From G963675935 sp963675935 (lineage in GTDB: Bacteria > Planctomycetota > Planctomycetia > Pirellulales > Thermoguttaceae), in the NCBI GenBank assembly GCA_963675935.2, contig CAXXPV010000003.1, positions 1,364,001 through 1,428,000 on the forward strand: a stretch of 64,000 bases of DNA, in the 5' to 3' direction. Below are positions 1 through 7,545 of this stretch, in pieces. Below the pieces are notes generated by a model. It was not told where the DNA came from. It ran no database searches and saw only the letters and a program-made list of their open reading frames with translations. The position numbers were made by a program, and so were the translations under genes. The stretch's first letter is position 1. Every line of letters begins with the position of its first letter.

Positions 1-249
1 AAGATGAATAGCGCGAGACTTTGCAATTTCATGGTGCTGTTATCCTGGTGTTGCGTAAGGCGGGAAAGTTTTGGAAAGGACTCGTTTTATTTCAGACTGC
101 GGACGCCAAGCTGCTCGAGCATAAGGATCGGCGAATCAACAACTGTCATCCTGAGCGCAGCGAAGGATCTTGGTTTGACGCACGGAGATCCTTTGCTGCG
201 CTCAGGATGACAGTTAACCCCGACAGTTATTTGTTCGCCGATCCTAAGC
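1..249. other. Intergenic edge region, no supported gene
   Basis: No credible gene lies here. Open frames in this stretch are translations of the palindromic repeat at 143-213. The lipoprotein gene at 250-672 ends just inside and is transcribed toward the left edge, so this is its 3' flank. Confidence 0.6.
143..213. repeat. Long palindromic repeat, family A (copy 1)
   Basis: The left arm starts CTGTCATCCTGAGCGCAGCG and the right arm is its near-perfect reverse complement, ending GCTCAGGATGACAG; the centre is a short unpaired spacer. The same element recurs at 39470-39546, 50886-50960 and 57003-57089. It is the widespread bacterial repeat whose translation gives peptides such as HPERSEGS or ILSAAKN, so open frames across it should not be trusted. 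Confidence 0.9.
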
Positions 250-672
250 TCATGGGTTGCTTTTTAGGTCAAACTCAAATTCGTTCTTTCCACCGTCGCT
301 GACTTCAGCACGAAGTTCGGTCTGACTGTTATACCGGACTGGGATGTACTGTACCCAGTTCCACCCCGGGGGCATTTTAACGCCGACATTTGCGGGCGCC
401 ACGCCGGGCGGCGGACGAGTAGCGCGAATTTCAACCTTGTTCTTGCCGGGCTTTGCGCGAAACTGAAACTTCCCATCGGCGATATTCACGCCTTCCGACG
501 GCAAACTTCGATCCTCGGGCACAAACATCAGCGACCCCGTCGGCAATGGTTTGCCGTTCATTGTCACGATGCCCGAGACAGGCACCGTCTTGGGGCCTCG
601 GGAACCACAACCCGACAGCATCAAACACGAAATAACCAGGGCAAGCGGTATCGTGTACGCGGCAGATTTCAT
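250..672 (-). CDS. Small lipoprotein with transthyretin/carboxypeptidase-regulatory-like fold
   Basis: 140 aa. The start at 672 gives a lipoprotein signal: hydrophobic stretch then the lipobox LSGC and a polar mature N-terminus, so the protein is probably anchored in a membrane facing the periplasm. The body begins VPVSGIVTMNGKPLPTGSL and continues with a beta-rich domain of about 100 residues; the pattern V-x-G-x-V-x-x-x-G-K-P-L is typical of planctomycete carboxypeptidase-regulatory-like proteins that accompany DUF1559 genes. It is the last gene of the minus-strand sigma/FecR/PEP-CTERM/DUF1559 group, 68 bp after DUF1559. No enzymatic residues are visible; exact role unknown. Confidence 0.75.
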   Translation of the reverse strand: MKSAAYTIPLALVISCLMLSGCGSRGPKTVPVSGIVTMNGKPLPTGSLMFVPEDRSLPSEGVNIADGKFQFRAKPGKNKVEIRATRPPPGVAPANVGVKMPPGWNWVQYIPVRYNSQTELRAEVSDGGKNEFEFDLKSNP

Positions 673-740
673 GGGGATTTTCCAAATTGCAGGCGTGTAG
701 GATGCGGCGATGGGGATGAAGGACGTGGCAAGCTCGTTTC

Positions 741-1688
741 TCAATAATTGCCCGGCACGACTTCCCCGCCGGCCCGCGTGGATAGCGACTTGTAAATAAT
801 TGGATTGATATAGTTGGAGATGAATTGCACCGAGCCATCGGCCATCCCCACGTTCACGCCGCCGGGGTGATAGCTGCGTGCGAGACTGTAACTGTCGGCC
901 ATGCCCTGGGCCGCCAAGCACGGCGCCATCGGCAGTTCTTCGACGCATGCACCCATCAGTTGATCGCCGTTCGACGAGTTCGGCGGATAAATTGCGCAGA
1001 ACCATGCCCCGCCATGCACGCCATTGTGGTAACGTCCGCGCATATCGGGAAGGTACGGATTTTCGCTAGCGTCTTTCACGAGAACCGTCTCACTGAGCAT
1101 CATCGTGTTCGAGAGCCCGTCGGTCACGTCCCTGGCGCCGATCTTGCTTTTGGCGAAAAACATGCCGTCCAGCCGGTCGGCGCCGGTGCCTCCTGGATCG
1201 TAGTAGCTGCTGCCCGTGCAAGCGACGATATTTCCACTGAAGCCTTGCGTCACGCTCCCTGTGGGCCCGTTCTTCGGGCTCATGCTGTCCGAGGGGCAGC
1301 AAAACGTGGGCACCACCACCGTATTGGATGGATTGTCGATGGTGCTCCCACTAGGGTTTGCGTCCTCCCAAGCTTTGGACTGGTCATACAGCCCCTGCTG
1401 CTCGAGGTATGGCAGCAGCAACGCCATCCAGGAGCGGCGGTCGAGCCCGGAATAGTTGGGCAGGCAGTGAAATACGCTCGGTATGCCGGGGGGAAAATAC
1501 CCGGTGGCCCATAGGCAATTATGCATCCCCAAGCCGATTTGCTTCATGTTGTTCGAGCATTGTGCTTTTCGCGCGGCTTCTCGCGCCGCCTGCACCGCCG
1601 GCAACAACAGGGCGATGAGAATTCCGATGATCGTGATGACCACCAAAAGCTCGACTAATGTAAAAGCCTTGACCAACGGACGCTTCAT
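741..1688 (-). CDS. DUF1559 family prepilin-like protein (cassette 1)
   Basis: 315 aa. The N-terminus carries a type IV prepilin/pseudopilin signal: short basic leader, then FTLVELLVVITIIG and a hydrophobic helix ending in LLPAVQAAREAAR, followed by CSNNMKQIGLGMH. The C-terminal part contains the DUF1559 hallmark HPGGVNVGMADGSVQFIS. The ATG at 1688 was preferred over upstream starts because AGGTGATG precedes it and the basic leader begins there. The family is hugely expanded in Planctomycetes and is thought to be surface-exposed after prepilin peptidase processing. It follows the PEP-CTERM gene, separated by a long hairpin (1739-1794). A paralogue lies at 47395-48411 in the same relative position. 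Confidence 0.93.
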   Translation of the reverse strand: MKRPLVKAFTLVELLVVITIIGILIALLLPAVQAAREAARKAQCSNNMKQIGLGMHNCLWATGYFPPGIPSVFHCLPNYSGLDRRSWMALLLPYLEQQGLYDQSKAWEDANPSGSTIDNPSNTVVVPTFCCPSDSMSPKNGPTGSVTQGFSGNIVACTGSSYYDPGGTGADRLDGMFFAKSKIGARDVTDGLSNTMMLSETVLVKDASENPYLPDMRGRYHNGVHGGAWFCAIYPPNSSNGDQLMGACVEELPMAPCLAAQGMADSYSLARSYHPGGVNVGMADGSVQFISNYINPIIYKSLSTRAGGEVVPGNY

Positions 1689-1738
1689 TGCATCACCTAC
1701 ATAATATGAAATGAAATGAGAGTGAAAAGACAATCACC

Positions 1739-1794
1739 GCGGAGGACGCCGGAGAACGCAATGGAAACAGGTTGCGTTTCTCCACGTCCTCCGC
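1739..1794 (-). promoter_or_regulatory. Long intergenic hairpin between PEP-CTERM and DUF1559 genes (cassette 1)
   Basis: On the minus strand the left arm GCGGAGGACG-tg-GAGAAACGCAA pairs with the right arm TTGCGTTCTCC-gg-CGTCCTCCGC around a ten-base loop. No U-run follows, so it is not a standard intrinsic terminator. It may be an attenuator, an RNA-processing signal or a leaky terminator. A hairpin with a similar GGACGTGGA core sits between the corresponding genes at 47225-47315. Confidence 0.65.
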
Positions 1795-1810
1795 AGTTGA
1801 CTGGCATGGA

Positions 1811-2629
1811 TTACTTTCGTTTACGCCAGGCGTAGGCAAGCAAACCAACTAAGCCAACACCAAGAAGAATCATGGAGCTTGGCTCAGGAACGTAATGCAG
1901 CATGGTGCTGTCCGCGCCGGCGTTATACGTCTCCGTGTATCCAACGCCATTGGCATGGAACCACGAATTGGATGCGGCGAAACTCGTCTGGTCGCCGGGG
2001 AGATAAATCACCCCCGCATTAAACTCGAAGCTGCCCGTGGTATTCGCATCCATATAGATGCTGCCGGTTGTCAGGGTCAGGGTGCCGCCATACATGTTGT
2101 AGGTTCCCGTGCTTCCCGCCTCCTTGGCCACATAGAGGCCGGGCACTCCGGTGCAATTGACGGTCAGCGTGCTGCCGGCGTACTGATTCAGAATGCCGTT
2201 GCCTGCGTCGCCATTGCCAATCGTTAGCCTGTTGGACCAGTAAGTGCCCACGGCTTGATTGGTGTTGATCGTCAGGTTCGCGCCCGACAAGAGATTGAGT
2301 ACGCCCGTTCTCGTCACGCCCACCGAAACCCAGTTCTGGGCTACATCCAAGCTGGCGATCTCGGCGGAAGCGTTAAGATTAAGGGTGACTGTCGCGGCCG
2401 TGCCGCCGGCCCAAGGGTCGCTTAAATAGACTCCGTCGGTCGTCTGGGGAACATTGCCATAAGCGCCGGAATTATGCGCGTTTGCCCAAATCGACGCATC
2501 CGACCAACTTTGGGCACTCCCAATCTGCGAGGGATTGAGAAAGCCCCCGTACGCCTGCCCAGTTGCCATCGTGCAAGCTGCGGCGACCACTGCCACGGCA
2601 ACACAATTCATCACAGTTCGAACTGCCAT
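1811..2629 (-). CDS. PEP-CTERM sorting domain protein with beta-helix-like repeats (cassette 1)
   Basis: 272 aa. Start 2629 is preceded by a strong AAGGAG. A signal peptide (basic MAVRTVMN, then alanine-rich core) is followed by a serine/threonine/asparagine-rich body whose segments (LTIGNGDAGNGILNQYAGS and neighbours) resemble autotransporter-type beta-helix rungs. The C-terminus has the tripartite PEP-CTERM signal: VPEPSS, a hydrophobic helix, and the basic tail WRKRK. Such proteins are processed by an exosortase (none is encoded in this window) and delivered to the cell surface or matrix. The gene sits between the FecR-like gene upstream and DUF1559 downstream; 224 bp of non-coding DNA separates it from the FecR-like gene. 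Confidence 0.92.
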   Translation of the reverse strand: MAVRTVMNCVAVAVVAAACTMATGQAYGGFLNPSQIGSAQSWSDASIWANAHNSGAYGNVPQTTDGVYLSDPWAGGTAATVTLNLNASAEIASLDVAQNWVSVGVTRTGVLNLLSGANLTINTNQAVGTYWSNRLTIGNGDAGNGILNQYAGSTLTVNCTGVPGLYVAKEAGSTGTYNMYGGTLTLTTGSIYMDANTTGSFEFNAGVIYLPGDQTSFAASNSWFHANGVGYTETYNAGADSTMLHYVPEPSSMILLGVGLVGLLAYAWRKRK

Positions 2630-2853
2630 TGGAAAACTCCTTGAAAAAACTGACACAAGAATCGGAAACCTTGGGCGACCGGAACATTCCGGCCTGAAAT
2701 AAAAACACCTTGGTCTCCTCATCGCTCACACTCTCCCCTCAAGTCAAAATTTACTCGGAAGCGACTATCTCGGTATCTCGGAATACACCATATTCCGTAT
2801 TCCGTCGGGCGATTCGGTGTCCTTGGTGCGACCCGTCGTCCAGAGCCGTTTTG

Positions 2854-4392
2854 TTATCCTCCCTTTGAATCATTGTGTGGCTGCGACTGCCCAAGCAGCT
2901 TAATGTCGTCGAACAGAACCTGATGCCCCCCGTCGGTGCGGCGAAGCACGATTTTCAGGTGATCTTTCCGCGGAACGTCGGGCGGCATGCGGCAGGTGAA
3001 TTGCATTCGATGCCACATGCCTTTTTGCGACGTCCTCTGTCGCGTTTCGCCCAACAATTTGCCCGACTCGGCGGCGTAGAGTTGAACTGCGACCTCGACA
3101 TTCGGTTCACCGTCCTCATCCAAGCGTATGCCTGCGTACGCCGTCAGGAAGAGAGTTGAATAGTCGCCCACCCTCGCGTCGAGAATTTGATAGATTGTTC
3201 CCGAACTTTTCCAGTCGATAAATACTGCTTGGCCACCGTCGGGTTCCCAGGGCATGGTTCCTTGAATGCTTTGAATGCCGGCTCCGCCGTTTCCCGTTTT
3301 CTTCCAAACTGAATTTGGAATTTTGTCGAAATACAGTGCCTCCCCTATCGCCACCACCGGTTCCTCAAAGGAAGGATTCAAGACGTGAACTGTTTGCAGC
3401 TTAGGCATGGCGCGAACGAAGCCAATCGGGTTGGACGCGGCCGTGGCTTTGGAGACGGAGGACCGTGTCACGCGGCCGTTGGAACCGATCTGCGCCGACT
3501 CGCCTTCGGCCAACAACATTTCACTTGCCGCCGCTTTGCCCGACGTGGCAACGCGCATTGCCACTTTGCCCTGGAATACCTGCGAAGTGGTAACATTCGA
3601 CTTGTCGACTTCGACGCCGAACTCGGTGCCAAGGTCGGTAACAACGGCCGTGGGCGTGCGGACAAAGAATCCCTTCGCCTTCTCCACCTCCACTTTGCCG
3701 GTCAGCTTGCCCACCGACATATAGCCGCCGTTGGCGGATTCCACCTCATAGGCAACCGGCCCCTGCAAAATGACCTTGGCTCCGGTGTTGTAGGTGATTT
3801 CTATCAGGCCGGAGTCAAGCTTGTACTTTCGGCCCAGGGCAACATAGTCGCCGCCAGGCGGCAAATAGTTCTTGTCGTCGGACCATTTGCAATCGACCAT
3901 GCCGGTGATCCGTCCGACGAATTCCATCTCCTTGGGCAGTAGCGACTTGGGGGCTTTTTCGCTGGAGTTAAACGGCCGATCGGCGGCAGTCGGGGACCGC
4001 CCGGCAAGCTGCTCGTAATGCTGGACGGTCATCATCGAACCGATCAATCCCGCCAGCCCGAAGATCAGCGTGGCGATCAGGATGCTGAAGGGCACTTCCT
4101 GGGAAAAAAAGCCGATGGCGCCGTGGTAGGGAGCGGCGAAGTAACCAAGAATGGTCGGTAAAACCGGCTCAGGCACGGCAGGTTCGTCCTCGTGGATGCC
4201 CTGCAGTATTGACGGCAGCAGCATGCTGGCATGCATATACTCGGCATACGCCCGGCAAGCGTCATCACTGGCATCCAAAAGTCGCTCAAATTCGATAAGC
4301 CGGCATTCGTCGAGTTCGTCGGTCGCCCCGGCCATGACAAAGCCGTGTATTCGCTCGAACAGGTCGTCATTTTTAGAGGTTTGTGAACTCAT
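2854..4392 (-). CDS. FecR-domain transmembrane protein, probable anti-sigma partner (cassette 1)
   Basis: 512 aa. The N-terminal cytoplasmic part (about residues 1-100) resembles the short acidic helical domain found on planctomycete anti-sigma FecR proteins; one transmembrane helix follows (FSILIATLIFGLAGLIGSM). The periplasmic FecR-like domain has the signatures SGLIEITYNTGAKVILQGP and VRTPTAVVTDLGTEFGVEV. The C-terminal 170 residues form a probable carbohydrate-binding-like beta domain (NPSFEEP start, FIDWKSSGTIYQ). The start ATG overlaps the sigma stop codon (ATGA), so the two are translationally coupled, as expected for a sigma/anti-sigma pair. The FecR region is clearly paralogous to the protein at 44470-46341. 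Signal and regulon are not visible from the sequence. Confidence 0.85.
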   Translation of the reverse strand: MSSQTSKNDDLFERIHGFVMAGATDELDECRLIEFERLLDASDDACRAYAEYMHASMLLPSILQGIHEDEPAVPEPVLPTILGYFAAPYHGAIGFFSQEVPFSILIATLIFGLAGLIGSMMTVQHYEQLAGRSPTAADRPFNSSEKAPKSLLPKEMEFVGRITGMVDCKWSDDKNYLPPGGDYVALGRKYKLDSGLIEITYNTGAKVILQGPVAYEVESANGGYMSVGKLTGKVEVEKAKGFFVRTPTAVVTDLGTEFGVEVDKSNVTTSQVFQGKVAMRVATSGKAAASEMLLAEGESAQIGSNGRVTRSSVSKATAASNPIGFVRAMPKLQTVHVLNPSFEEPVVAIGEALYFDKIPNSVWKKTGNGGAGIQSIQGTMPWEPDGGQAVFIDWKSSGTIYQILDARVGDYSTLFLTAYAGIRLDEDGEPNVEVAVQLYAAESGKLLGETRQRTSQKGMWHRMQFTCRMPPDVPRKDHLKIVLRRTDGGHQVLFDDIKLLGQSQPHNDSKGG

Positions 4393-4946
4393 CGCCCGCC
4401 CCCCTCTTGACGCATGCGCTGTTCGATGCACTCTTGCAGGGTGCGCCGGGCGCGAGAAATTCTCTGGTAGACGGCAGACGCCTTTTCTCCGGAGGCGCAG
4501 GCGATGTCCCGAACTTTGCGGCGATCAACATAGACCATGTGCAACAATTGACGACTGGCGCTGCTAAGCAACTCCACACACTTCAACAATGCCGAAACGC
4601 GATTCTCACAAGATGACGAAGACACGGGAATGTGCTTCTCGATTTTCTCCAGCAGATCGTCCCGAAAGCAGAGTCGCTGCCGCTGAGATTGTTTGCGATA
4701 CGTGCGAACCATGTAACCGGCAATGGTAAAGGCCCATGCCGCAAAGTCGGTGCCTAGCTCAAACTGATCGAACTGTTCCCAGAGACGAATCTTAGTGTTC
4801 TGCAAGACATCTTCAGCGTCATGCCACAAAGGAACGAGCGTATGAACATACCCCGACAGACGCATTTCGTACTCGCTTAAAAGCCGTACGAACTCGTCGC
4901 CTCTGAGTTCTCGATTCGACACTTCGGGAGAGTTGGATAGTGACAT
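4389..4946 (-). CDS. ECF sigma-70 factor, Rhodopirellula/Verrucomicrobium family (cassette 1)
   Basis: 185 aa. Region 2 is recognisable from HDAEDVLQNTKIRLWEQFDQF followed by FAAWAFTIAGYMVRTYRK; region 4 near the C-terminus has the HTH pattern KVRDIACASGEKASAVYQRI followed by SRARRTLQECIE. Length is usual for the family. Such factors direct RNA polymerase to a small set of promoters and are held by a cognate membrane protein; here that is the overlapping FecR gene immediately downstream. A paralogue with the same arrangement is at 43931-44473. No autoregulated promoter could be assigned with confidence upstream. Confidence 0.93.
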   Translation of the reverse strand: MSLSNSPEVSNRELRGDEFVRLLSEYEMRLSGYVHTLVPLWHDAEDVLQNTKIRLWEQFDQFELGTDFAAWAFTIAGYMVRTYRKQSQRQRLCFRDDLLEKIEKHIPVSSSSCENRVSALLKCVELLSSASRQLLHMVYVDRRKVRDIACASGEKASAVYQRISRARRTLQECIEQRMRQEGGGR

Positions 4947-5359
4947 GCGCCTTCAACCGCTTGCTTACGGACGGATTTTCTATGCCAATTCCAATTCAAG
5001 CTTGTACTCGCTGCGTGTTTATTCTGCGGGAAAACACGCTGTTTTTCTGAAAATGGGCGTGCAGCTTTGAATTGAGAACCGTATCATTTTATTCTATCGT
5101 GGCAGGAACCCATTTACACGAAAATAGTTATCCCTTTACAAGAAGGCGAAATAGTCGAAAACTTGACAGCAAAAATAATCACCAGTCGCGCGGCACCCAG
5201 CCGTTGTGTTCGTTGCGTTTGCCGTAGCGACACCATGAACACTTTCACCCTGTATCTCATCATGTGTTGCACGGCGGACTCGAACACGGCCGTGGCATTT
5301 GCCATCTTGACAGGGGGGCGCGGCTGTGGCTGTCACTGCCTTACAGATAATTGCAGCCT
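4947..5359. other. Non-coding junction between sigma cassette and mobile island
   Basis: No supported gene. It holds the upstream region of the sigma gene, a fragment of an IS3-family transposase gene (5180-5231), and the end of an integrase remnant. This is the left edge of the island that runs to about 33.5 kb. Confidence 0.6.
5180..5231 (-). pseudogene. Relic of IS3-family transposase orfB
   Basis: Read on the minus strand, this stretch encodes RYGKRNEHNGWVPRDW, identical to a segment of the intact IS3-family orfB at about 11670-11722, with only two synonymous base differences visible. The match ends abruptly on both sides and runs into a stop codon. It is a broken copy of the same element rather than a gene. 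Confidence 0.85.
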
Positions 5360-5573
5360 CTATAGAAGATCGGGCGACGGCCGAGATTCTGCGTAGGCCA
5401 CCGGACGCCCGGCTTCGAGGTCGTCCTCCTCGTTGAGATACTTCCGCAGTGCGCCGTGGTGGTCCCGCCAAGGGCCGAAGAAATGAGTCTTTCCCCGAAT
5501 CTTCTTGGCCCAACGGCCAGAAGCGTGGGCGTAGAGCGGGAATTCAGGGTGCAAGTTGCACTTTGCGTATTGT

Positions 5574-6887
5574 TTATCCGGCGGTCTGGTAGTGGCGTTG
5601 GCCGGTGGCTTGGGTTTGGCGATCCTGCCAAAAGGTGGTTAGCGGCTGGGTGTCGCTGAGGTAGTCGGCGGTCAGTTGCAACAACGCATCCGCTCCTCCA
5701 CTCGACCAAAACTTTTCCGTGCCCTTCACACGACGGTTGATTTGCTTGATCGTCGATTCGATGTGGCTGCTGGTGATCGGAAGCCCTTCCCGGCGATATT
5801 CGTCATAGTGCATCCTCGATCTTTGGTTCTCCAGATAACACAACGCATCCGCCACCTTGTTGCGCGGCGAATCTTCGGCCTCGTTTTTCTCCGGCAGTCC
5901 CAACGCCCGCTGACGTTCTTGCAACGCTGCAATCACCAACTCCACCTGACCGCTCCACAACCATTGCGCCCAACGGCAGTATTCCGGCCACGCTTCTTCC
6001 ATCGTGCGGCCGGCCATCGCGCCGGCGAACACGTAACACAACGCATGGATGAAATCCACGATCGGCGTGAAATGTGAAAAGTATCGCCGCCACACCGACC
6101 AATTTGTTTCCGATCCATCGCCCACGAACGCCTTGCGGCTCGCCGCCATGAAGCCGCGCTCCCACGCCGCCGACGCCAACTGCTTGCCGAACGCCTCGAT
6201 GGACTCGCGCGTCGCCACCACGCTCCGCACCAATATCTCCGGCTGACCTCGACGCTTTTCAGACGCCGACGGCTTGTCCGATTCCTCCTTGGCCGGCGAA
6301 TCGCCAACCGCAGAAAAACCCTTGATTTCACGAGATATTTTGCCCATTCGACGCGGATCGACGAAAATCTTCGGAATCGCCGGGCAAGGATCGGACGCGA
6401 AGGTTTCGCTCGTCATCGACAACAAGCAGCCCACTTTCGTCTCGCGCCAAAATCGCCCCTTCCGCGATTCTTCTTCTTTCTTCGGAGACAATTCTTCGTT
6501 GCGATTGCGAATCTGGATGCGTCCGCCGTCCATTTCAACGCACGCCACGCACGGAACTTGCTCGCGCGGACTGTCTTGTTGCTCGGGCAACGGCAACGCC
6601 TCCCACGCCGCTTCCTCCGCCTTCCGTTGGGCCACTCGCTCTTGACCGATCCGCTTGGTGGCCCGCATGATCCGTTGATCGGAAATGTCCAACTCGGCTT
6701 CTTCTTTCAAGTCCTTGCTGGCCTGCTGAAAACTGCTGGCGTGACTGCCCGCATAAACCATCTTGCGGAGCACTGCCGGAGAAACCGTATCATCTGGTCT
6801 GATGCCCAAGGATTGGGAGTGAGGGAAAAAAAGCCTTGCGGCACCGCTTGCAATGACCGTAGGATTCTTGCCAGACGGCTTCTCCAC
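5574..6887 (-). CDS. ISKra4 transposase, downstream frame with DDE catalytic core
   Basis: Open frame of 437 codons; the first residues are probably only translated by frame change from the 6790-7164 frame. The region after LGIRPDDTVSPAVLRKMV matches the ISKra4 core: first aspartate in VEMDGGRI, second in FVGDGSETNW, and glutamate in SSHIESTIKQINRRVKGTEK. The stretch FSHFTPIVDFIHALCYVF between the second D and the E is typical. The frame is offset +1 from the upstream one, and the switch coincides with a run of seven T (minus strand) around 6830, suggesting slippage rather than decay. It ends 25 bp from the left inverted repeat. Confidence 0.9.
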   Translation of the reverse strand: MEKPSGKNPTVIASGAARLFFPHSQSLGIRPDDTVSPAVLRKMVYAGSHASSFQQASKDLKEEAELDISDQRIMRATKRIGQERVAQRKAEEAAWEALPLPEQQDSPREQVPCVACVEMDGGRIQIRNRNEELSPKKEEESRKGRFWRETKVGCLLSMTSETFASDPCPAIPKIFVDPRRMGKISREIKGFSAVGDSPAKEESDKPSASEKRRGQPEILVRSVVATRESIEAFGKQLASAAWERGFMAASRKAFVGDGSETNWSVWRRYFSHFTPIVDFIHALCYVFAGAMAGRTMEEAWPEYCRWAQWLWSGQVELVIAALQERQRALGLPEKNEAEDSPRNKVADALCYLENQRSRMHYDEYRREGLPITSSHIESTIKQINRRVKGTEKFWSSGGADALLQLTADYLSDTQPLTTFWQDRQTQATGQRHYQTAG

Positions 6888-7164
6888 GTTTGGCTTGGAG
6901 AAGCCGTCCGGCGATTTCTTCTAGGGGTATGGGCTCCCCGCATCCGCTGCACTTGCCAGCCGCGTGACCGGCCGCCTCCGCCTGCTTTTGCAACGCCTCG
7001 GAAAGCAGCACGCAAGCAATAGCGTCGCCGACTTCCCCGGTCTCGTCTTCCATCTCGGCAAACGTCGTTCCCCAGGCCGGCGCACCGTTTGGCCCCCACA
7101 TTTCCCGCCGCAATTCGGCCGTCATCCCCGTGATTCGTTCTAGTAATGCTTCGCTAATGGCCAT
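6790..7164 (-). CDS. ISKra4 transposase, upstream frame with zinc ribbon
   Basis: 124 codons. The start at 7164 follows AAAGGAGG. It contains a zinc-binding pattern (CSGCGEPI then CKRCRKAFF), the N-terminal DNA-binding region of ISKra4 transposases. The protein is expected to continue into the 5574-6887 frame at the T7 run after KAFF: C-x-x-C-x-x-x-F-F-P joins to the S-L-G segment in the other frame. As written, it ends shortly after the run (LPILGHQTR). Whether the short product has its own role is unknown. Confidence 0.85.
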   Translation of the reverse strand: MAISEALLERITGMTAELRREMWGPNGAPAWGTTFAEMEDETGEVGDAIACVLLSEALQKQAEAAGHAAGKCSGCGEPIPLEEIAGRLLQAKRGEAVWQESYGHCKRCRKAFFPSLPILGHQTR

Positions 7165-7470
7165 CCCTGGCTACCTCCTTTACCTAAAGTTATGTCGCTT
7201 GGCCTCCCACCAAGCAAAACTTCCCCCCTTCTGTTTACCACGTCATGGCAGATTTACAAAGTGCAACTTGCACCCGGGAATTCATCATAAGGTTTTCTGG
7301 GCTTGTCCCGTTTGGTTTGTGTGGTAGAATCTTTGTCGTGCATCGTAAGTTATCTTCTAGGCAAGGATGGTCCATGAACACCTTGCCGGGCGTACATCGT
7401 GAAAAGGATAGTTTCTGGCTTAATAAAGTCACTGACAGAAGTCAATGACTGGAAACGACTTACGGTTGTT

Positions 7471-7545
7471 CGGGGCGTGGCGCAGCCTGGCTAGCGCGTC
7501 TGAATGGGGTTCAGAAGGTCGCAAGTTCGAATCTTGTCGCCCCGA
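7471..7545 (+). tRNA. tRNA-Pro, anticodon GGG
   Basis: 75 nt without encoded CCA. The acceptor stem CGGGGCG pairs with CGCCCCG, the anticodon stem TCTGA pairs with TCAGA around the loop ATGGGGT (anticodon GGG), and the T loop is TTCGAAT. The 3' half lies antisense to the C-terminal codons of the serine recombinase (7491-9017), the arrangement expected when the tRNA 3' end is an attachment site. Confidence 0.95.

Larger units (their letters stand above)
5549..7275 (-). mobile_element. ISKra4-family insertion sequence, complete, 1727 bp
   Basis: Terminal inverted repeats GGGTGCAAGTTGCACTTTG bound the element at 5549 and 7275. A 9-bp target duplication GGGAATTCA is present at 5540-5548 and 7276-7284. 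The inner genes are two overlapping transposase frames on the minus strand. The intact ends and exact target duplication mean the insertion is relatively recent. Confidence 0.93.
5360..7343 (-). pseudogene. N-terminal fragment of a tyrosine-type site-specific integrase, split by ISKra4-like element
   Basis: Removing the element at 5549-7275 and one target duplication restores one open frame: it starts at ATG 7343 (MHDKDSTTQTKR...), crosses the insertion site at P-Y-D-E-F-P-L-Y, and continues AHASGRWAKKIRGKTHFFGP to a stop at 5360, about 87 codons. The segment FPLYAHASGRWAKKIRGK resembles the N-terminal arm-binding region of planctomycete phage-type integrases (from memory of the family). The core-binding and catalytic domains are missing, so the gene was already truncated or later lost its 3' part. 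Its presence 0.1 kb from tRNA-Pro fits an old integration hotspot. Confidence 0.7.

Noticed and set aside
4..302. Frames encoding HPERSEGS and ILSAAKD-type peptides
   Set aside because: These are translations of a palindromic DNA repeat (family A), well known as spurious proteins in databases.
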